From: Pseudomonas amygdali
Lineage (GTDB): Bacteria; Pseudomonadota; Gammaproteobacteria; Pseudomonadales; Pseudomonadaceae
DNA length: 33,553 nucleotides
NCBI RefSeq assembly: GCF_002699855.1
Contig: NZ_LKBW01000285.1
Coordinates: forward strand, 1-33,553
Reading direction: 5' to 3'
Shown: in pieces, positions 16,292 through 24,535 of the stretch
How positions within the stretch are numbered: the first letter of the stretch is position 1
Layout of the letters: each line of letters opens with the position of its first letter
The notes under the pieces: generated by a model
The model's database searches: none
What the model was told of the DNA's origin: nothing
What the model saw: only the letters and a program-made list of their open reading frames with translations
Program-made: the position numbers and the translations under genes

Positions 16292-17164
16292 ATGAGCCAG
16301 GAAACTGCTTACATCTTCGACGCAACCGCCGCGAACTTTGATCAACTGGTGATCGACAAATCGTTCGACCAGCCCGTACTGGTCGACTTCTGGGCCGAGT
16401 GGTGTGCGCCCTGCAAGGTCTTGATGCCCCTGCTGCAGCAAATCACCGAGAGTTATCAGGGCGAATTGCTGCTGGCCAAGGTCAATTGCGACATCGAGCA
16501 GGACGTTGTTGCGCGCTTCGGTATTCGTAGCCTGCCGACCGTGGTGCTGTTCAAGGACGGCCAGCCGGTGGATGGTTTTGCCGGAGCCCAGCCTGAATCG
16601 GAAATCCGCAAGATTCTCGAACAGCATGTCGTCATGCCGCCTCCGCCGGCCGCCGATCCACTCAAGCAAGCGCAAGAGCTGTTTGCCGAAAGCCGTTTTG
16701 CCGAAGCCGAAGCACTGCTCAAGGTGCTGTTGGGCGAAGACAACACCAATGCCGCAGCACTGATTCTGTATGCGCGCTGCCTGGCAGAACGTGGCGAACT
16801 GAGCGAGGCAAAGGCAGTGCTGGACGCCGTTACCGGTGATGCACACAAAGCCGAGCTGGCGGGTGCCAAGGCGCAACTGACGTTCCTGGCACAAGCGGCC
16901 ACCCTGCCGGATGTGGCCGAACTGAAAAGTCGTCTGGCACAAAACCCTCAGGATGACGAAGCGGTGCATCAACTGGCGATTCAGCAATTGTCGCGTCAAC
17001 AGTACGAAGCCGCGCTGGATGGCCTGCTCAAACTGTTCATTCGCAATCGCAATTACGCCGAGGGCCTGCCGCACAAGACGCTGCTGCAAGTGTTCGACCT
17101 GCTGGGCAATGAGCATCCACTGGTGACCGCATACCGTCGCAAGCTGTTCGCCGCGCTGTATTAA
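16292..17164 (+). CDS. cnoX: thioredoxin-TPR co-chaperone CnoX (YbbN)
   Basis: This 290-residue protein has an N-terminal thioredoxin domain (about 1-110) with an intact WCAPC redox motif (Trp37, Cys38, Cys41) and the cis-Pro segment SLPTVVLF. A Pro-rich hinge near 120 leads to a C-terminal TPR-like helical domain. CnoX protects substrates from over-oxidation and hands them to GroEL/DnaK. E. coli YbbN lacks one of the two catalytic cysteines; this version keeps both, so it may also be a true oxidoreductase. ATG at 16292 starts the thioredoxin fold; longer upstream frames run through the REP pair and are rejected. Confidence 0.9.
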   Translation: MSQETAYIFDATAANFDQLVIDKSFDQPVLVDFWAEWCAPCKVLMPLLQQITESYQGELLLAKVNCDIEQDVVARFGIRSLPTVVLFKDGQPVDGFAGAQPESEIRKILEQHVVMPPPPAADPLKQAQELFAESRFAEAEALLKVLLGEDNTNAAALILYARCLAERGELSEAKAVLDAVTGDAHKAELAGAKAQLTFLAQAATLPDVAELKSRLAQNPQDDEAVHQLAIQQLSRQQYEAALDGLLKLFIRNRNYAEGLPHKTLLQVFDLLGNEHPLVTAYRRKLFAALY

Positions 17165-17174
17165 GCCAGCTTGC

Positions 17175-17199
17175 CACCGGCACCGCACGGGTGCCGGTG
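17175..17199. terminator. bidirectional hairpin between convergent genes
   Basis: CACCGGCACC (17175-17184) pairs perfectly with GGTGCCGGTG (17190-17199) around a 5-base loop. It lies between the converging ends of cnoX and the next minus-strand gene. There is no T run, so it may act as a transcript end rather than a classic terminator. Confidence 0.45.
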
Positions 17200-17218
17200 A
17201 CTGAACAACCAGGTCAGA

Positions 17219-17572
17219 TCACGTCGCGTCGACCCAGCTGTACAGCGGCGCATCCCCGCCGCTCTCGACCTTCACGTTCGCAGAGTGACGCAGGCGCACC
17301 AGCAAATGCTTGCCTGCCGCGGTACTGCCGGCCAGCCCTTCCAGTTGCCCCAGCAGATCCGGCCCACTCATCTGCCCGGCCTTTTGCAACAACTCCTGTG
17401 CGACCTGCCACAGCCTGTCGTCCTGGTTGAGCGGCTTGCTCTCGACCACGGCGGCCGATAAGTCGGGAGCTGCCGCCTTGAGCTGCGCGCCCAGTTGCGC
17501 CCAGTCGCCTTCGTCCAGCTCAAGAGTCAAATCCACCGGCCACTGGCCTACGGTTCCACGAATACGCAACAT
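17219..17572 (-). CDS. conserved hypothetical protein
   Basis: This 117-residue cytosolic protein begins MLRIRGTVGQWPVDLTLELD and is acidic in its first half. It has no signal peptide or membrane segment. The central part (about 30-75) looks helical (GDWAQLGAQLKA, LWQVAQELLQKAGQM), and the end is beta-like. I do not recognise a catalytic motif. Its place next to cnoX and before the zinc operon matches the gene order I remember for P. aeruginosa (PA4061-PA4063 region). The start at 17572 is chosen because earlier in-frame starts add an unlikely Cys-rich leader. Confidence 0.6.
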   Translation of the reverse strand: MLRIRGTVGQWPVDLTLELDEGDWAQLGAQLKAAAPDLSAAVVESKPLNQDDRLWQVAQELLQKAGQMSGPDLLGQLEGLAGSTAAGKHLLVRLRHSANVKVESGGDAPLYSWVDAT

Positions 17573-17633
17573 GATGTGTACCTGCTGACAGTCAGGCATA
17601 CATGCTCCCACAGGCTGGCGCGCATGCCCATGA

Positions 17634-18056
17634 TCAACCGTAACGCCACTGGCTGATGACCGGCTCTTTGCCGTTCATGAAGTTGCCAAGCGCCCGCACG
17701 TCATAGACATTTTCCCAATGCTCGACAATTTTGCCATCACGGAACCGCCACAGGCCGCAAAACGGCATGATGATCTTCCGGCCCTCGCAACTGGCGCGCA
17801 TCTCGCCCAGCACCGAGCCATAGTGCTCGTTGGCAATGATGTCGTGGACATCCATGTAGAGGGTCTGACGTGTGCGCCTGAGCAGATTGATCTCGTGGGA
17901 AAGCACTGCGTCCTTGCCAATGGCTATGGACAAGCCACCACCAGCGCCCTGATCGGCTTTGTGCAGCACAATGTCAGCGTCGGCGAATTCGGTAATTCGA
18001 GTTGGATCCTTGTACACCGCACGCAGGATTTCTCTATTCGGATGGAGCTTGTTCAT
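17634..18056 (-). CDS. SnoaL / NTF2-like fold protein
   Basis: This 140-residue protein has the pattern of SnoaL-like polyketide-cyclase-fold proteins: an N-terminal helix pair with Arg-Ile-Thr-Glu-Phe-Ala-Asp, a beta sheet including TLYMDVHDIIANEHYG, and the closing LWRFRDGKIVEHWENVYD motif, which is the family hallmark. The reaction and substrate are unknown; the cone-shaped pocket is used for many small molecules. ATG at 18056 follows a GGAAG ribosome binding site. It lies 61 bases after the previous minus-strand gene start and opposes the zinc operon, with which it shares an upstream region. Confidence 0.75.
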   Translation of the reverse strand: MNKLHPNREILRAVYKDPTRITEFADADIVLHKADQGAGGGLSIAIGKDAVLSHEINLLRRTRQTLYMDVHDIIANEHYGSVLGEMRASCEGRKIIMPFCGLWRFRDGKIVEHWENVYDVRALGNFMNGKEPVISQWRYG

Positions 18057-18284
18057 GAGTATCTTCCCTGATGTCACACTCGGCTGGCGATGAAAACCCT
18101 CCCGGCGCATCCGGCGCAGGTACAGCGATTTTCATTTTTCAGAGTAGGACCTGATGACGCAAAGGCTGAGACTACTTCAGCATAAGCACGGGCCAGGGTA
18201 TTCCAGATAACGCCGCCAGATAACGGTCCATGAAGACCGGATAGTCCAGTGCTTGAACAAAAACACGTCCACGCACACCGGCAC

Positions 18285-18306
18285 TTGTTATAAGATCACA
18301 TAACAA
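18285..18306. promoter_or_regulatory. candidate Zur operator
   Basis: TTGTTAT (18285-18291) and ATAACAA (18300-18306) form a perfect inverted repeat. Within it GTTATAAGATCAC (18287-18299) matches the Zur core GTTATAnTATAAC at all but two of the fixed positions. It lies about 30 bases ahead of the start of a His-rich zinc-related operon, where a Zur site would be expected. Confidence 0.55.
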
Positions 18307-18336
18307 ATTTCATCAATATTGCCCCCGGAGTCCGCT

Positions 18337-18924
18337 ATGCGCCGTTTGCTACTCGCCTTGCCTTTCGCCCTGTTGCCACTCGTTGCTGCCCACGCAGCCG
18401 AAGTACATGACCATGATCACGGCGATGAACACGGCAGTCTGGGAGCCCACGAGCATGGCGTAGGACGTCTGGATGTGGTGCTGGAAGGCAAGACGCTGGA
18501 ATTTGAATTCGACAGCCCGGCCATGAATATCGTCGGTTTCGAGCACGTTGCAACTTCGGATGAAGACAAGGCCAAAGTCGCCAAGGCGCGCGAGTTGCTA
18601 CTCAAGCCCAACGCGCTGTTCAGCATCGCCGATGCCGCCAATTGCTCGGCCACCTCGGTGAAACTGGAAAGCCCGCTGTTCGGCGACAAGGATGACGATC
18701 ACGATGGGCACGCCCAGGGCGGCGATGCCGATCATCATGAGCACAGCGAAATTCACGGTCACTACAAGTTCGTCTGTGACGCACCGGCCGTTCTGAAGAG
18801 GCTCGACCTGTCGCAAATCTTCAAAACCTTTCCCGACACCAAGAAGCTTCAGGTACAACTGATCTCGCCAGGCGGCCAATCGGGCGCAGAAGTGATCGCA
18901 GCCAACCCAACGCTGAAATTCTGA
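18337..18924 (+). CDS. His-rich periplasmic zinc-binding protein (DUF2796)
   Basis: This 195-residue protein has a cleavable signal (about 1-20, ending AHA). The mature start is strongly His/Asp-rich (EVHDHDHGDEH, then GAHEHG), and a second His-rich stretch (about 115-144) has DHDGHAQGGDADHHEHSEIHGH. DUF2796 proteins are periplasmic zinc-binding proteins. The P. aeruginosa counterpart (PA4063) is reported to be induced by zinc limitation with the following ABC genes. CCGGAG precedes ATG at 18337; an in-frame TTG at 18319 is less likely. It is the first gene of the operon, with a terminator between it and the ATPase. Confidence 0.88.
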   Translation: MRRLLLALPFALLPLVAAHAAEVHDHDHGDEHGSLGAHEHGVGRLDVVLEGKTLEFEFDSPAMNIVGFEHVATSDEDKAKVAKARELLLKPNALFSIADAANCSATSVKLESPLFGDKDDDHDGHAQGGDADHHEHSEIHGHYKFVCDAPAVLKRLDLSQIFKTFPDTKKLQVQLISPGGQSGAEVIAANPTLKF

Positions 18925-18943
18925 TCGCACTCTGCGGTACAAC

Positions 18944-18966
18944 GACCGGGCCTGGCCCGGTCTTTT
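18944..18966 (+). terminator. terminator or attenuator inside the zinc operon
   Basis: GACCGGG (18944-18950) pairs with CCCGGTC (18956-18962), followed by TTTT. It lies between the His-rich protein gene and the ATPase gene, so it may let only part of the transcription pass and keep the binding protein in excess. Confidence 0.7.
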
Positions 18967-18993
18967 AATTTCCAACCTAGCGTGAGTCAGCCC

Positions 18994-19704
18994 ATGACCC
19001 AAGCACTGATCGAGCTATCAAACCTGAGCTTCAACTGGCCAGGCCATCCGCAGTTACTGGACATCGCCGAATTTCGCCTGCAAACCGGCGAAACCCTGTT
19101 CCTCAAAGGCCCCAGCGGCAGCGGCAAAACCACTTTGCTGGGCCTGCTGGGCGGCGTGCAAAAACCTGTCAGCGGCAGCATTCGCCTGTTGAATCAGGAC
19201 CTGTCGACACTGTCGGCGGCAGCACGTGATCGCTTCCGAGTCGATCACACCGGCTACATCTTTCAGCAGTTCAATTTGTTGCCGTTTCTGTCGGTGCGAG
19301 AAAACATCGAGCTGCCCTGCCATTTTTCCAGCGTCCGCGCCGAGCGTGCGAAGCAACGCCACGGCAGCGTCGAAAAAGCGACCACCACCCTGCTCGCCCA
19401 CCTGGGCCTGAAAGACCCGGCGATGCTGACACGACGTGCCGACTCACTGTCCATCGGCCAGCAACAACGCGTGGCCGCGGCCCGTGCGCTGATCGGTCAA
19501 CCTGAACTGGTGATCGCCGACGAACCCACTTCGGCGCTGGACGCCGACTCTCGCGAAGCGTTCATTCGCCTGCTGTTAGCCGAATGCCGCGAGGCCGGGG
19601 CCAGCCTGCTGTTTGTCAGTCATGACCAGAGCCTGGCACCGCTGTTTGATCGCAACCTGTCGCTCAGCGACCTGAATCGCGCCGCCGTCGCCGTGGAGAT
19701 TTGA
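18994..19704 (+). CDS. ABC transporter ATP-binding protein (LolD/MacB type)
   Basis: This ATPase is about 236 residues long. It has Walker A GPSGSGKTT at 39-47, a Q-loop FQQFNLLPFL, the signature LSIGQQQR, Walker B LVIADEPTSALD, and an H-loop VSHD. It is of the class that drives MacB/LolCDE/FtsX-type permeases. Together with the permease at 19706-20971 it forms one transporter, linked by context to zinc. A GTG at 18982 would add four residues; neither start has a strong ribosome binding site, and ATG at 18994 is the more usual choice. It is followed two bases later by the permease gene. Confidence 0.92.
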   Translation: MTQALIELSNLSFNWPGHPQLLDIAEFRLQTGETLFLKGPSGSGKTTLLGLLGGVQKPVSGSIRLLNQDLSTLSAAARDRFRVDHTGYIFQQFNLLPFLSVRENIELPCHFSSVRAERAKQRHGSVEKATTTLLAHLGLKDPAMLTRRADSLSIGQQQRVAAARALIGQPELVIADEPTSALDADSREAFIRLLLAECREAGASLLFVSHDQSLAPLFDRNLSLSDLNRAAVAVEI

Positions 19705-19705
19705 G

Positions 19706-20971
19706 ATGTATCTGTTTCGTCTGGCCATGGCCAGCCTGGCCAACCGCCGTTTCACCGCGTTTCTCACTGCCTTCGCCATTGCGCTGTCGGTGTGCCTGTT
19801 ACTGGCCGTAGAGCGGGTGCGCACCGAAGCGCGCTCCAGCTTCGCCAGCACCATCAGCGGCACCGACCTGATCGTCGGCGCACGTTCCGGCTCGATCAAC
19901 CTGTTGCTGTATTCGGTATTTCGCATCGGCAACGCCACCAACAATATTCGCTGGGACAGCTTTGAGCATTTTGCCCAGAGCAAACAGGTTAAATGGGCGA
20001 TTCCGGTTTCGCTGGGCGACTCCCATCGTGGCTATCGGGTGATGGGCACCAACGAAGCGTATTTCGAGCATTATCAGTTCGGTCGCCAACAGCATCTGGA
20101 AATGGCCGAAGGACGCGAATTCAAGACCGATCCCTTCGAAGTGGTGCTGGGCTCGGAGGTCGCCAAGGCGCTGCATTATAAATTGGGCGACAAGCTGGTA
20201 CTGGCGCACGGTGTCGCGGCGATCAGCCTGGTCAAGCATGACGACAAGCCGTTCACCGTGGTCGGCATCCTCAAGCCGACCGGTACACCGGTGGACCGCA
20301 CGCTGCATATCAGCCTGGGTGGCATGGAAGCCATTCATATCGACTGGCACAACGGCGCACCGGCGCGAGGCAACGAGCGTATCTCTGCCGATCAGGCACG
20401 CAATATGGATCTGACGCCGACTGCGATCACCGCCTTCATGCTGGGTTTGAACAGCAAGATCTCAACCTTCAGCCTGCAACGCGAAATCAACGAATACCGT
20501 GGCGAACCCATGCTGGCGATTCTGCCCGGCGTGGCGCTGCAAGAGCTGTGGAGCCTGATGGGCACCGCTGAAAAGGCACTGTTCGTAATTTCGCTGTTCG
20601 TGGTGCTGACCGGTCTGATCGGCATGCTGACCGCGATTCTCACCAGCCTCAATGAACGACGCAGGGAGATGGCCATCCTGCGCTCGGTCGGCGCACGGCC
20701 CTGGCATATCGCAAGTCTGCTTATACTTGAAGCCTTCGCCCTGGCACTTGCGGGTGTCATCAGCGGCCTCGCACTGCTCTATATCGGCATCTTCGTGGCC
20801 AGAGACTACATGCTCGACAACTACGGTCTGTCCCTGTCGTCTATGCCACCTGGCCAATATGAATGGACCCTGCTCGGTGCCATTCTCGGTTGCGCGCTGT
20901 TGATGGGAACCGTGCCAGCCTGGCGAGCCTACAGGCAGTCACTGGCCGATGGACTGTCGATTCGTTTATGA
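19706..20971 (+). CDS. MacB/FtsX-type ABC permease
   Basis: This 421-residue permease has an N-terminal membrane helix (about residues 15-35) followed by a large periplasmic domain (about 40-285, the MacB-PCD region). Three further helices occupy about 290-415. The last cytoplasmic part has the FtsX-type segment LNERRREMAILRSVGARPWHI, which contacts the ATPase. Such permeases usually move lipoproteins, peptides or other substances in the periplasm rather than ions across the membrane, so a role in zinc acquisition is not settled; the operon context and DUF2796 partner suggest one. The gene begins one base after the stop of the ATPase and ends by overlapping the next start. Confidence 0.9.
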   Translation: MYLFRLAMASLANRRFTAFLTAFAIALSVCLLLAVERVRTEARSSFASTISGTDLIVGARSGSINLLLYSVFRIGNATNNIRWDSFEHFAQSKQVKWAIPVSLGDSHRGYRVMGTNEAYFEHYQFGRQQHLEMAEGREFKTDPFEVVLGSEVAKALHYKLGDKLVLAHGVAAISLVKHDDKPFTVVGILKPTGTPVDRTLHISLGGMEAIHIDWHNGAPARGNERISADQARNMDLTPTAITAFMLGLNSKISTFSLQREINEYRGEPMLAILPGVALQELWSLMGTAEKALFVISLFVVLTGLIGMLTAILTSLNERRREMAILRSVGARPWHIASLLILEAFALALAGVISGLALLYIGIFVARDYMLDNYGLSLSSMPPGQYEWTLLGAILGCALLMGTVPAWRAYRQSLADGLSIRL

Positions 20972-20979
20972 GGACCTTC

Positions 20980-21501
20980 ATGATACGGCGCATGCTACTC
21001 ACTCTGCTGCTTTCGGTTTCCACTCAACTGTGGGCCGCCGAGCCGCGTGAACTGACCTGGAATGACATGATTCCACCCGATGCACCCGTGGTGAAGCCGG
21101 TAACGGCTCCGATACACGATATGTCCAAGCTGTCCGATGCACTGGCCATGGAGGCAGCGCCTGCGGCCCATCAACTGGCTCCGCATGCACCAGTGGTCAA
21201 GGCACTGGATGGCAAGCTGGTGCGTTTACCGGGCTACATCGTGCCACTTGAGGTCAGTGAGGAAGGCAGAGTGACGGAGTTTTTGCTGGTGCCGTATTTC
21301 GGTGCCTGCATCCATGTGCCGCCGCCAGCGAACCAGATCGTGCATGTCACGAGTGAGCTGGGTGTGAAGGTCGATGAGCTGTATCAGCCGTACTGGATCG
21401 AAGGACCGATGCAGGCCAAATCGTCTACCAGCGAACTGGCAGAAGCGGGTTATCAGATGCAGGCAGACAAGATACTTGTCTACGAGTTGCCGGATTCATA
21501 A
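20980..21501 (+). CDS. periplasmic DUF3299 protein of the zinc operon
   Basis: This 173-residue protein has a signal peptide (MIRRMLLTLLLSVSTQLWAA, then EPR). DUF3299 proteins carry the conserved stretch LVRLPGYIVPLE, then EFLLVPYFGACIHVPPP with a Cys-x-His motif, then NQIVHV; the Cys and His could bind metal. ATG at 20980 has AGGA about 7 bases upstream, while an ATG at 20968 overlaps the permease stop (ATGA). The former is preferred, but the latter adds only four residues. It is the last gene of the DUF2796-ABC operon. Confidence 0.85.
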   Translation: MIRRMLLTLLLSVSTQLWAAEPRELTWNDMIPPDAPVVKPVTAPIHDMSKLSDALAMEAAPAAHQLAPHAPVVKALDGKLVRLPGYIVPLEVSEEGRVTEFLLVPYFGACIHVPPPANQIVHVTSELGVKVDELYQPYWIEGPMQAKSSTSELAEAGYQMQADKILVYELPDS

Positions 21502-21527
21502 GGATGACGAGGTTCCCAGCGATTTCA

Positions 21528-21541
21528 TTGAGCTGAGTCAA
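21528..21541. promoter_or_regulatory. candidate Anr box upstream of oprG
   Basis: TTGAG-CTGA-GTCAA matches the Fnr/Anr consensus TTGAT-N4-ATCAA at 8 of 10 positions and is fully symmetric. oprG is known in P. aeruginosa to respond to anaerobiosis through Anr. It lies 64 bases ahead of the oprG ATG. Confidence 0.5.
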
Positions 21542-21604
21542 AGTCGCCGCTCGACAGCGCTTTAACATTATGCCCATAAATTTTGACTGATCTCTGGAGC
21601 CTCC

Positions 21605-22291
21605 ATGAACAAGCACTTGCTACGCGCGTCTGTTGTCGCGCTTGCCATCGCCGCCCCGGTCGCGGCACATGCCTACGAGCCTGGCGACTTCATCGTTCGC
21701 GCCGGTGTTGCGCACGTCCAGCCCAATGAAGACAGCGGCGAAGTCCGTCTGGACGGTGCCAAGGTCTCCGGCACCAAAGCCACTGTCGATGGCGAAAACC
21801 AGCTCGGTCTGACCTTCGCTTACATGCTGACCCAGCATGTCGGCATCGAGCTGCTGGCTGCTACACCGTTCAGCCACACCGTTTCAGTAAAAGGCCTGGG
21901 GCCAGGCCTGGACGGCAAGCTGGCTGATATCAAGCAACTGCCGCCGACGCTGTCGTTGCAGTACTACCCGATGGAACCTTCGTCGAAATTTCAACCGTAT
22001 GCGGGCGTGGGTATCAACTACACCACCTTCTTCGATACCGACCTGACCGGCAATCGCAAGGATCAGGGTTTCAGCAACCTCAAGCTCAAGGACTCGGTTG
22101 GTCTGGCTGCTCAGTTGGGCATGGACTATATGATCACTGACAACGTACTGGTCAACGCCTCGGTCTGGTACGTCGACATCGATACCAAAGCGACTGTGGA
22201 CGGCCCTTCTGCCCTGGCCGTCGGCAAGACCAAGGTCGACGTGGATATCGACCCGTGGGTATACATGGTGGGCGTGGGTTACAAGTTCTGA
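21605..22291 (+). CDS. oprG: outer-membrane porin OprG (OmpW family)
   Basis: This 228-residue outer-membrane protein has a signal peptide ending HAYA-like (APVAAHA, then YEPGDF) and an eight-stranded OmpW barrel. Recognisable segments are FIVRAGVAHVQPNEDSG, the QYYPMEPSSKFQPYAGVGINYT strand pair and a C-terminal YMVGVGYKF with the terminal Phe needed for barrel insertion. OmpW/OprG proteins pass small hydrophobic molecules and amino acids through a lateral opening. A GGAG ribosome binding site precedes ATG at 21605. The gene is monocistronic, with a strong terminator after it. Confidence 0.93.
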   Translation: MNKHLLRASVVALAIAAPVAAHAYEPGDFIVRAGVAHVQPNEDSGEVRLDGAKVSGTKATVDGENQLGLTFAYMLTQHVGIELLAATPFSHTVSVKGLGPGLDGKLADIKQLPPTLSLQYYPMEPSSKFQPYAGVGINYTTFFDTDLTGNRKDQGFSNLKLKDSVGLAAQLGMDYMITDNVLVNASVWYVDIDTKATVDGPSALAVGKTKVDVDIDPWVYMVGVGYKF

Positions 22292-22315
22292 CCTGCACAC
22301 CTTCAAGCGCCACAC

Positions 22316-22350
22316 ACACAAAGGCACCCTTATCGGGTGCCTTTGTGTTT
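22316..22350 (+). terminator. strong intrinsic terminator after oprG
   Basis: ACACAAAGGCACCC (22316-22329) and GGGTGCCTTTGTGT (22335-22348) form a perfect 14-bp stem with a 5-base loop, followed by a T-rich end. Confidence 0.9.
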
Positions 22351-22426
22351 TGTGGTTTGAACTCTGCGTGCTGGATTCCTGATTATCTTGCCGTTATTTA
22401 ACCCGCGCCCGGACTCCTGGCTATCG

Positions 22427-22550
22427 TGCCGATGCTCCGCGTCGGCATGCAGTTCGTGACGCTCTGCGTCACAAATAGGCGCTGCACCGCACGCTCAAGA
22501 GCGGACGCAGAGCGTCCAGAAATGCATCACCACGCAGAGCGTGGGGACGA
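22427..22550. repeat. second REP-type array of GACGC..GCGTC hairpins
   Basis: Units seen are GCCGATGCTCCGCGTCGGC (22428-22446), GTGACGCTCTGCGTCAC (22456-22472, identical to the copies at 2306 and 2444), GGACGCAGAGCGTCC (22503-22517) and CCACGCAGAGCGTGG (22530-22544). The order matches the array at 2255-2482, showing one dispersed family in two places 20 kb apart. Confidence 0.75.
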
Positions 22551-22575
22551 TCAGCACTTACAGTCGATGCGGGGC

Positions 22576-23505
22576 TCATTGCCCCATCAGCAACTCAAGC
22601 CCACGAACCAGTGGTGTCGGCTCATCAATGCTGAAGTGCTCCAGCAGACGCTGGTTACTGGCCCGTGAATGCTTGATATCGCCCGAGCGCGGTGCCTGAT
22701 AGCTCACTTCCGGCTGTTTTCCGACAACCTGCGAAAGCGCGGCCAGCAGCTCGTTGAGCGAAGTGGTCTTGTTCAGGCCGACGTTTATCGCACCTTCGAT
22801 GGCGTTTTCCCGTGACAGGGCCTGCAGCAGCAGCTTGAGCAGGTCGCCCACGTAGAAGAAATCGCGCGTTTGCTCGCCGTCGCCAAACACGCTGATCGGC
22901 AGGCCTTTCTGGATGCGTTCGGCAAAGATGCTGATCACGCCCGAATACGGCGACGACGGATCCTGGCGCGGGCCGAAGATGTTGAAGAAGCGAAAGATCA
23001 CCGGCTCCAAACCATGCTGACGGCGGTAGAAGTCCAGGTAGAACTCGCTGGCCAGCTTGTCCGATGCGTACGGAGTCAGCGGTGCTTTGGTGGTGTCTTC
23101 GGTGATCGCTTCGCCTTCGCCGTTGTTGCCGTATACCGCCGCGCTGGACGCGAAGATCACGCGTTTGATGCCCGCTTCGCGCATGGCCTCACAGACATTC
23201 AGTGTGCCGATGAAGTTGCTTTGATGGGTGCGTACCGGGTCGTCAACTGACGCCTGAACCGAGGCCACCGCTGCCAGGTGCACCACGGCCTTACAGCCTT
23301 GCGCAGCGCGCTTGACCAGCTCGGCATCGGCTACGTCGCCTTCGATCAGTTCAACCCGCGGGTTGTCGAGCGGCAGATTGCTGCGCTTGCCCGCCGAGAG
23401 GTTGTCGAGGATACGCACGCAATGCCCGTCGGCAAGCAATGCATCGGTCAGGTGCGAGCCAATGAAACCCGCACCTCCCGTAATCAGAACAGGGGCGTCA
23501 GACAT
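22576..23505 (-). CDS. NAD-dependent epimerase/dehydratase (UDP-glucose 4-epimerase type)
   Basis: This 309-residue extended short-chain dehydrogenase has the NAD-binding GGAGFIGSH at 10-18 and DNLSAGKRSN for the adenine ribose. The catalytic Ser121 and Tyr146-x-x-x-Lys150 lie in FASSAAVYG and TPYASDKLASE. FNIFGPRQDPSSPYSGVI is a substrate-binding segment of GalE-like enzymes. It most likely acts on a UDP-sugar for lipopolysaccharide or exopolysaccharide. ATG at 23505 is chosen as the start of the Rossmann fold; upstream in-frame codons lie inside the preceding gene. It overlaps that gene by 8 bases, so the two are coupled. Confidence 0.9.
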   Translation of the reverse strand: MSDAPVLITGGAGFIGSHLTDALLADGHCVRILDNLSAGKRSNLPLDNPRVELIEGDVADAELVKRAAQGCKAVVHLAAVASVQASVDDPVRTHQSNFIGTLNVCEAMREAGIKRVIFASSAAVYGNNGEGEAITEDTTKAPLTPYASDKLASEFYLDFYRRQHGLEPVIFRFFNIFGPRQDPSSPYSGVISIFAERIQKGLPISVFGDGEQTRDFFYVGDLLKLLLQALSRENAIEGAINVGLNKTTSLNELLAALSQVVGKQPEVSYQAPRSGDIKHSRASNQRLLEHFSIDEPTPLVRGLELLMGQ

Positions 23506-24382
23506 GTCGATAATACCGGTCCAGCAGGCTTGGCAAGCCGGCCCGCCAGGCGCGGGGCTTGATGCCGAAAGTGTGGAGAATTTTCTTGCAGGCCAGCACC
23601 GCGTGCTGCGGTTCCTCGGCTGCATCGGGACGCGCGGCGTGAGCCTGTGCGGTGGGCGATTCAATGGCCAGCGGGTGCAGCAGACGTGCTTCGGTGAGCA
23701 CCGCCTGACCCAGCGCCAGTGGCGTGGTCGCTTCGTGCCCGGCGTAGTGGTACGTGCCCCACAGCGGCGCTTCGCAATCGAGTTGCTTGACGATTGAAAT
23801 AATCACCCGCGCCGCATCATCGACCGGCGTCGGGTTGCCGCGTCGATCATCGGCCAGCAGCAGCTCTCCGGGTTCTTTGGCGCGCGAAAGAAAGCGGCCA
23901 AGCACGCCATCAGCGCTGTCATCCAGCAACCAGCCAAAACGCACAAGCACATGTTGCGGACAGGTGGCGCGCACGCTTTGCTCGATACGCCACAGCGCCT
24001 GACCGCGCAGACCCAAGGGCACTGGCTCGTCTTTTTCGCTGTAGGCAGTCGCGCGCGAGCCATCGAACACACGATAACTGGAAGGCTGGACCAGCGTGAT
24101 GTTGTGGTGCTGACACAGTTCGGCCAGACGCTCGAGAGAGCGCTCCTGGTGGGTCAGGCGCGCTGCGCTCACGGTCTCCGCCTGAAACCAGTCGAAGTAG
24201 TAAGCAAGGTTTATCAGGGCATCGGGGCGGGTGTCATCAAGCAGTTGCGTGAGGCTCGCCACGTCCCAGCCGTCTTGCGGTGGACGTGGTGCGAGGAAAC
24301 CAATGTCTTCCTCGGCACCCAGACGAATCAGCGCCTGCCCGAGGGCATTCCCGCCGCCCAACAGCATAAGGCGCATTCGCAT
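23498..24382 (-). CDS. RmlD-like sugar-nucleotide reductase/epimerase family protein
   Basis: This 294-residue protein has a Gly-rich nucleotide site (LMLLGGGNALGQALIRLG at 5-22), a NLAYYFDW segment, PSSYRVFDGS, and LVRFGWLLDD, in the order seen in RmlD/dTDP-4-dehydrorhamnose reductase. The expected Tyr-x-x-x-Lys is poorly preserved (LGLRGQALWRIEQ), so its catalytic state is uncertain. In P. aeruginosa a similar pair (PA4068-PA4069) sits after oprG, and the same order is seen here. Two starts, 24382 and 24376, are four residues apart in effect. Confidence 0.75.
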   Translation of the reverse strand: MRMRLMLLGGGNALGQALIRLGAEEDIGFLAPRPPQDGWDVASLTQLLDDTRPDALINLAYYFDWFQAETVSAARLTHQERSLERLAELCQHHNITLVQPSSYRVFDGSRATAYSEKDEPVPLGLRGQALWRIEQSVRATCPQHVLVRFGWLLDDSADGVLGRFLSRAKEPGELLLADDRRGNPTPVDDAARVIISIVKQLDCEAPLWGTYHYAGHEATTPLALGQAVLTEARLLHPLAIESPTAQAHAARPDAAEEPQHAVLACKKILHTFGIKPRAWRAGLPSLLDRYYRHV

Positions 24383-24535
24383 AGAGTCAGCAGGCTCGGT
24401 ATCAGATAATCAAACGAACAATTGAAAAACGCCTGCAAACATAACACGTTGCCTGCCAACCCCCAACAGTTGCGCAGCCTGGCGGGACAATGACGCCGCC
24501 ACAATGCGTTGCAGCGTCTCATGCCGCCCGATTGA

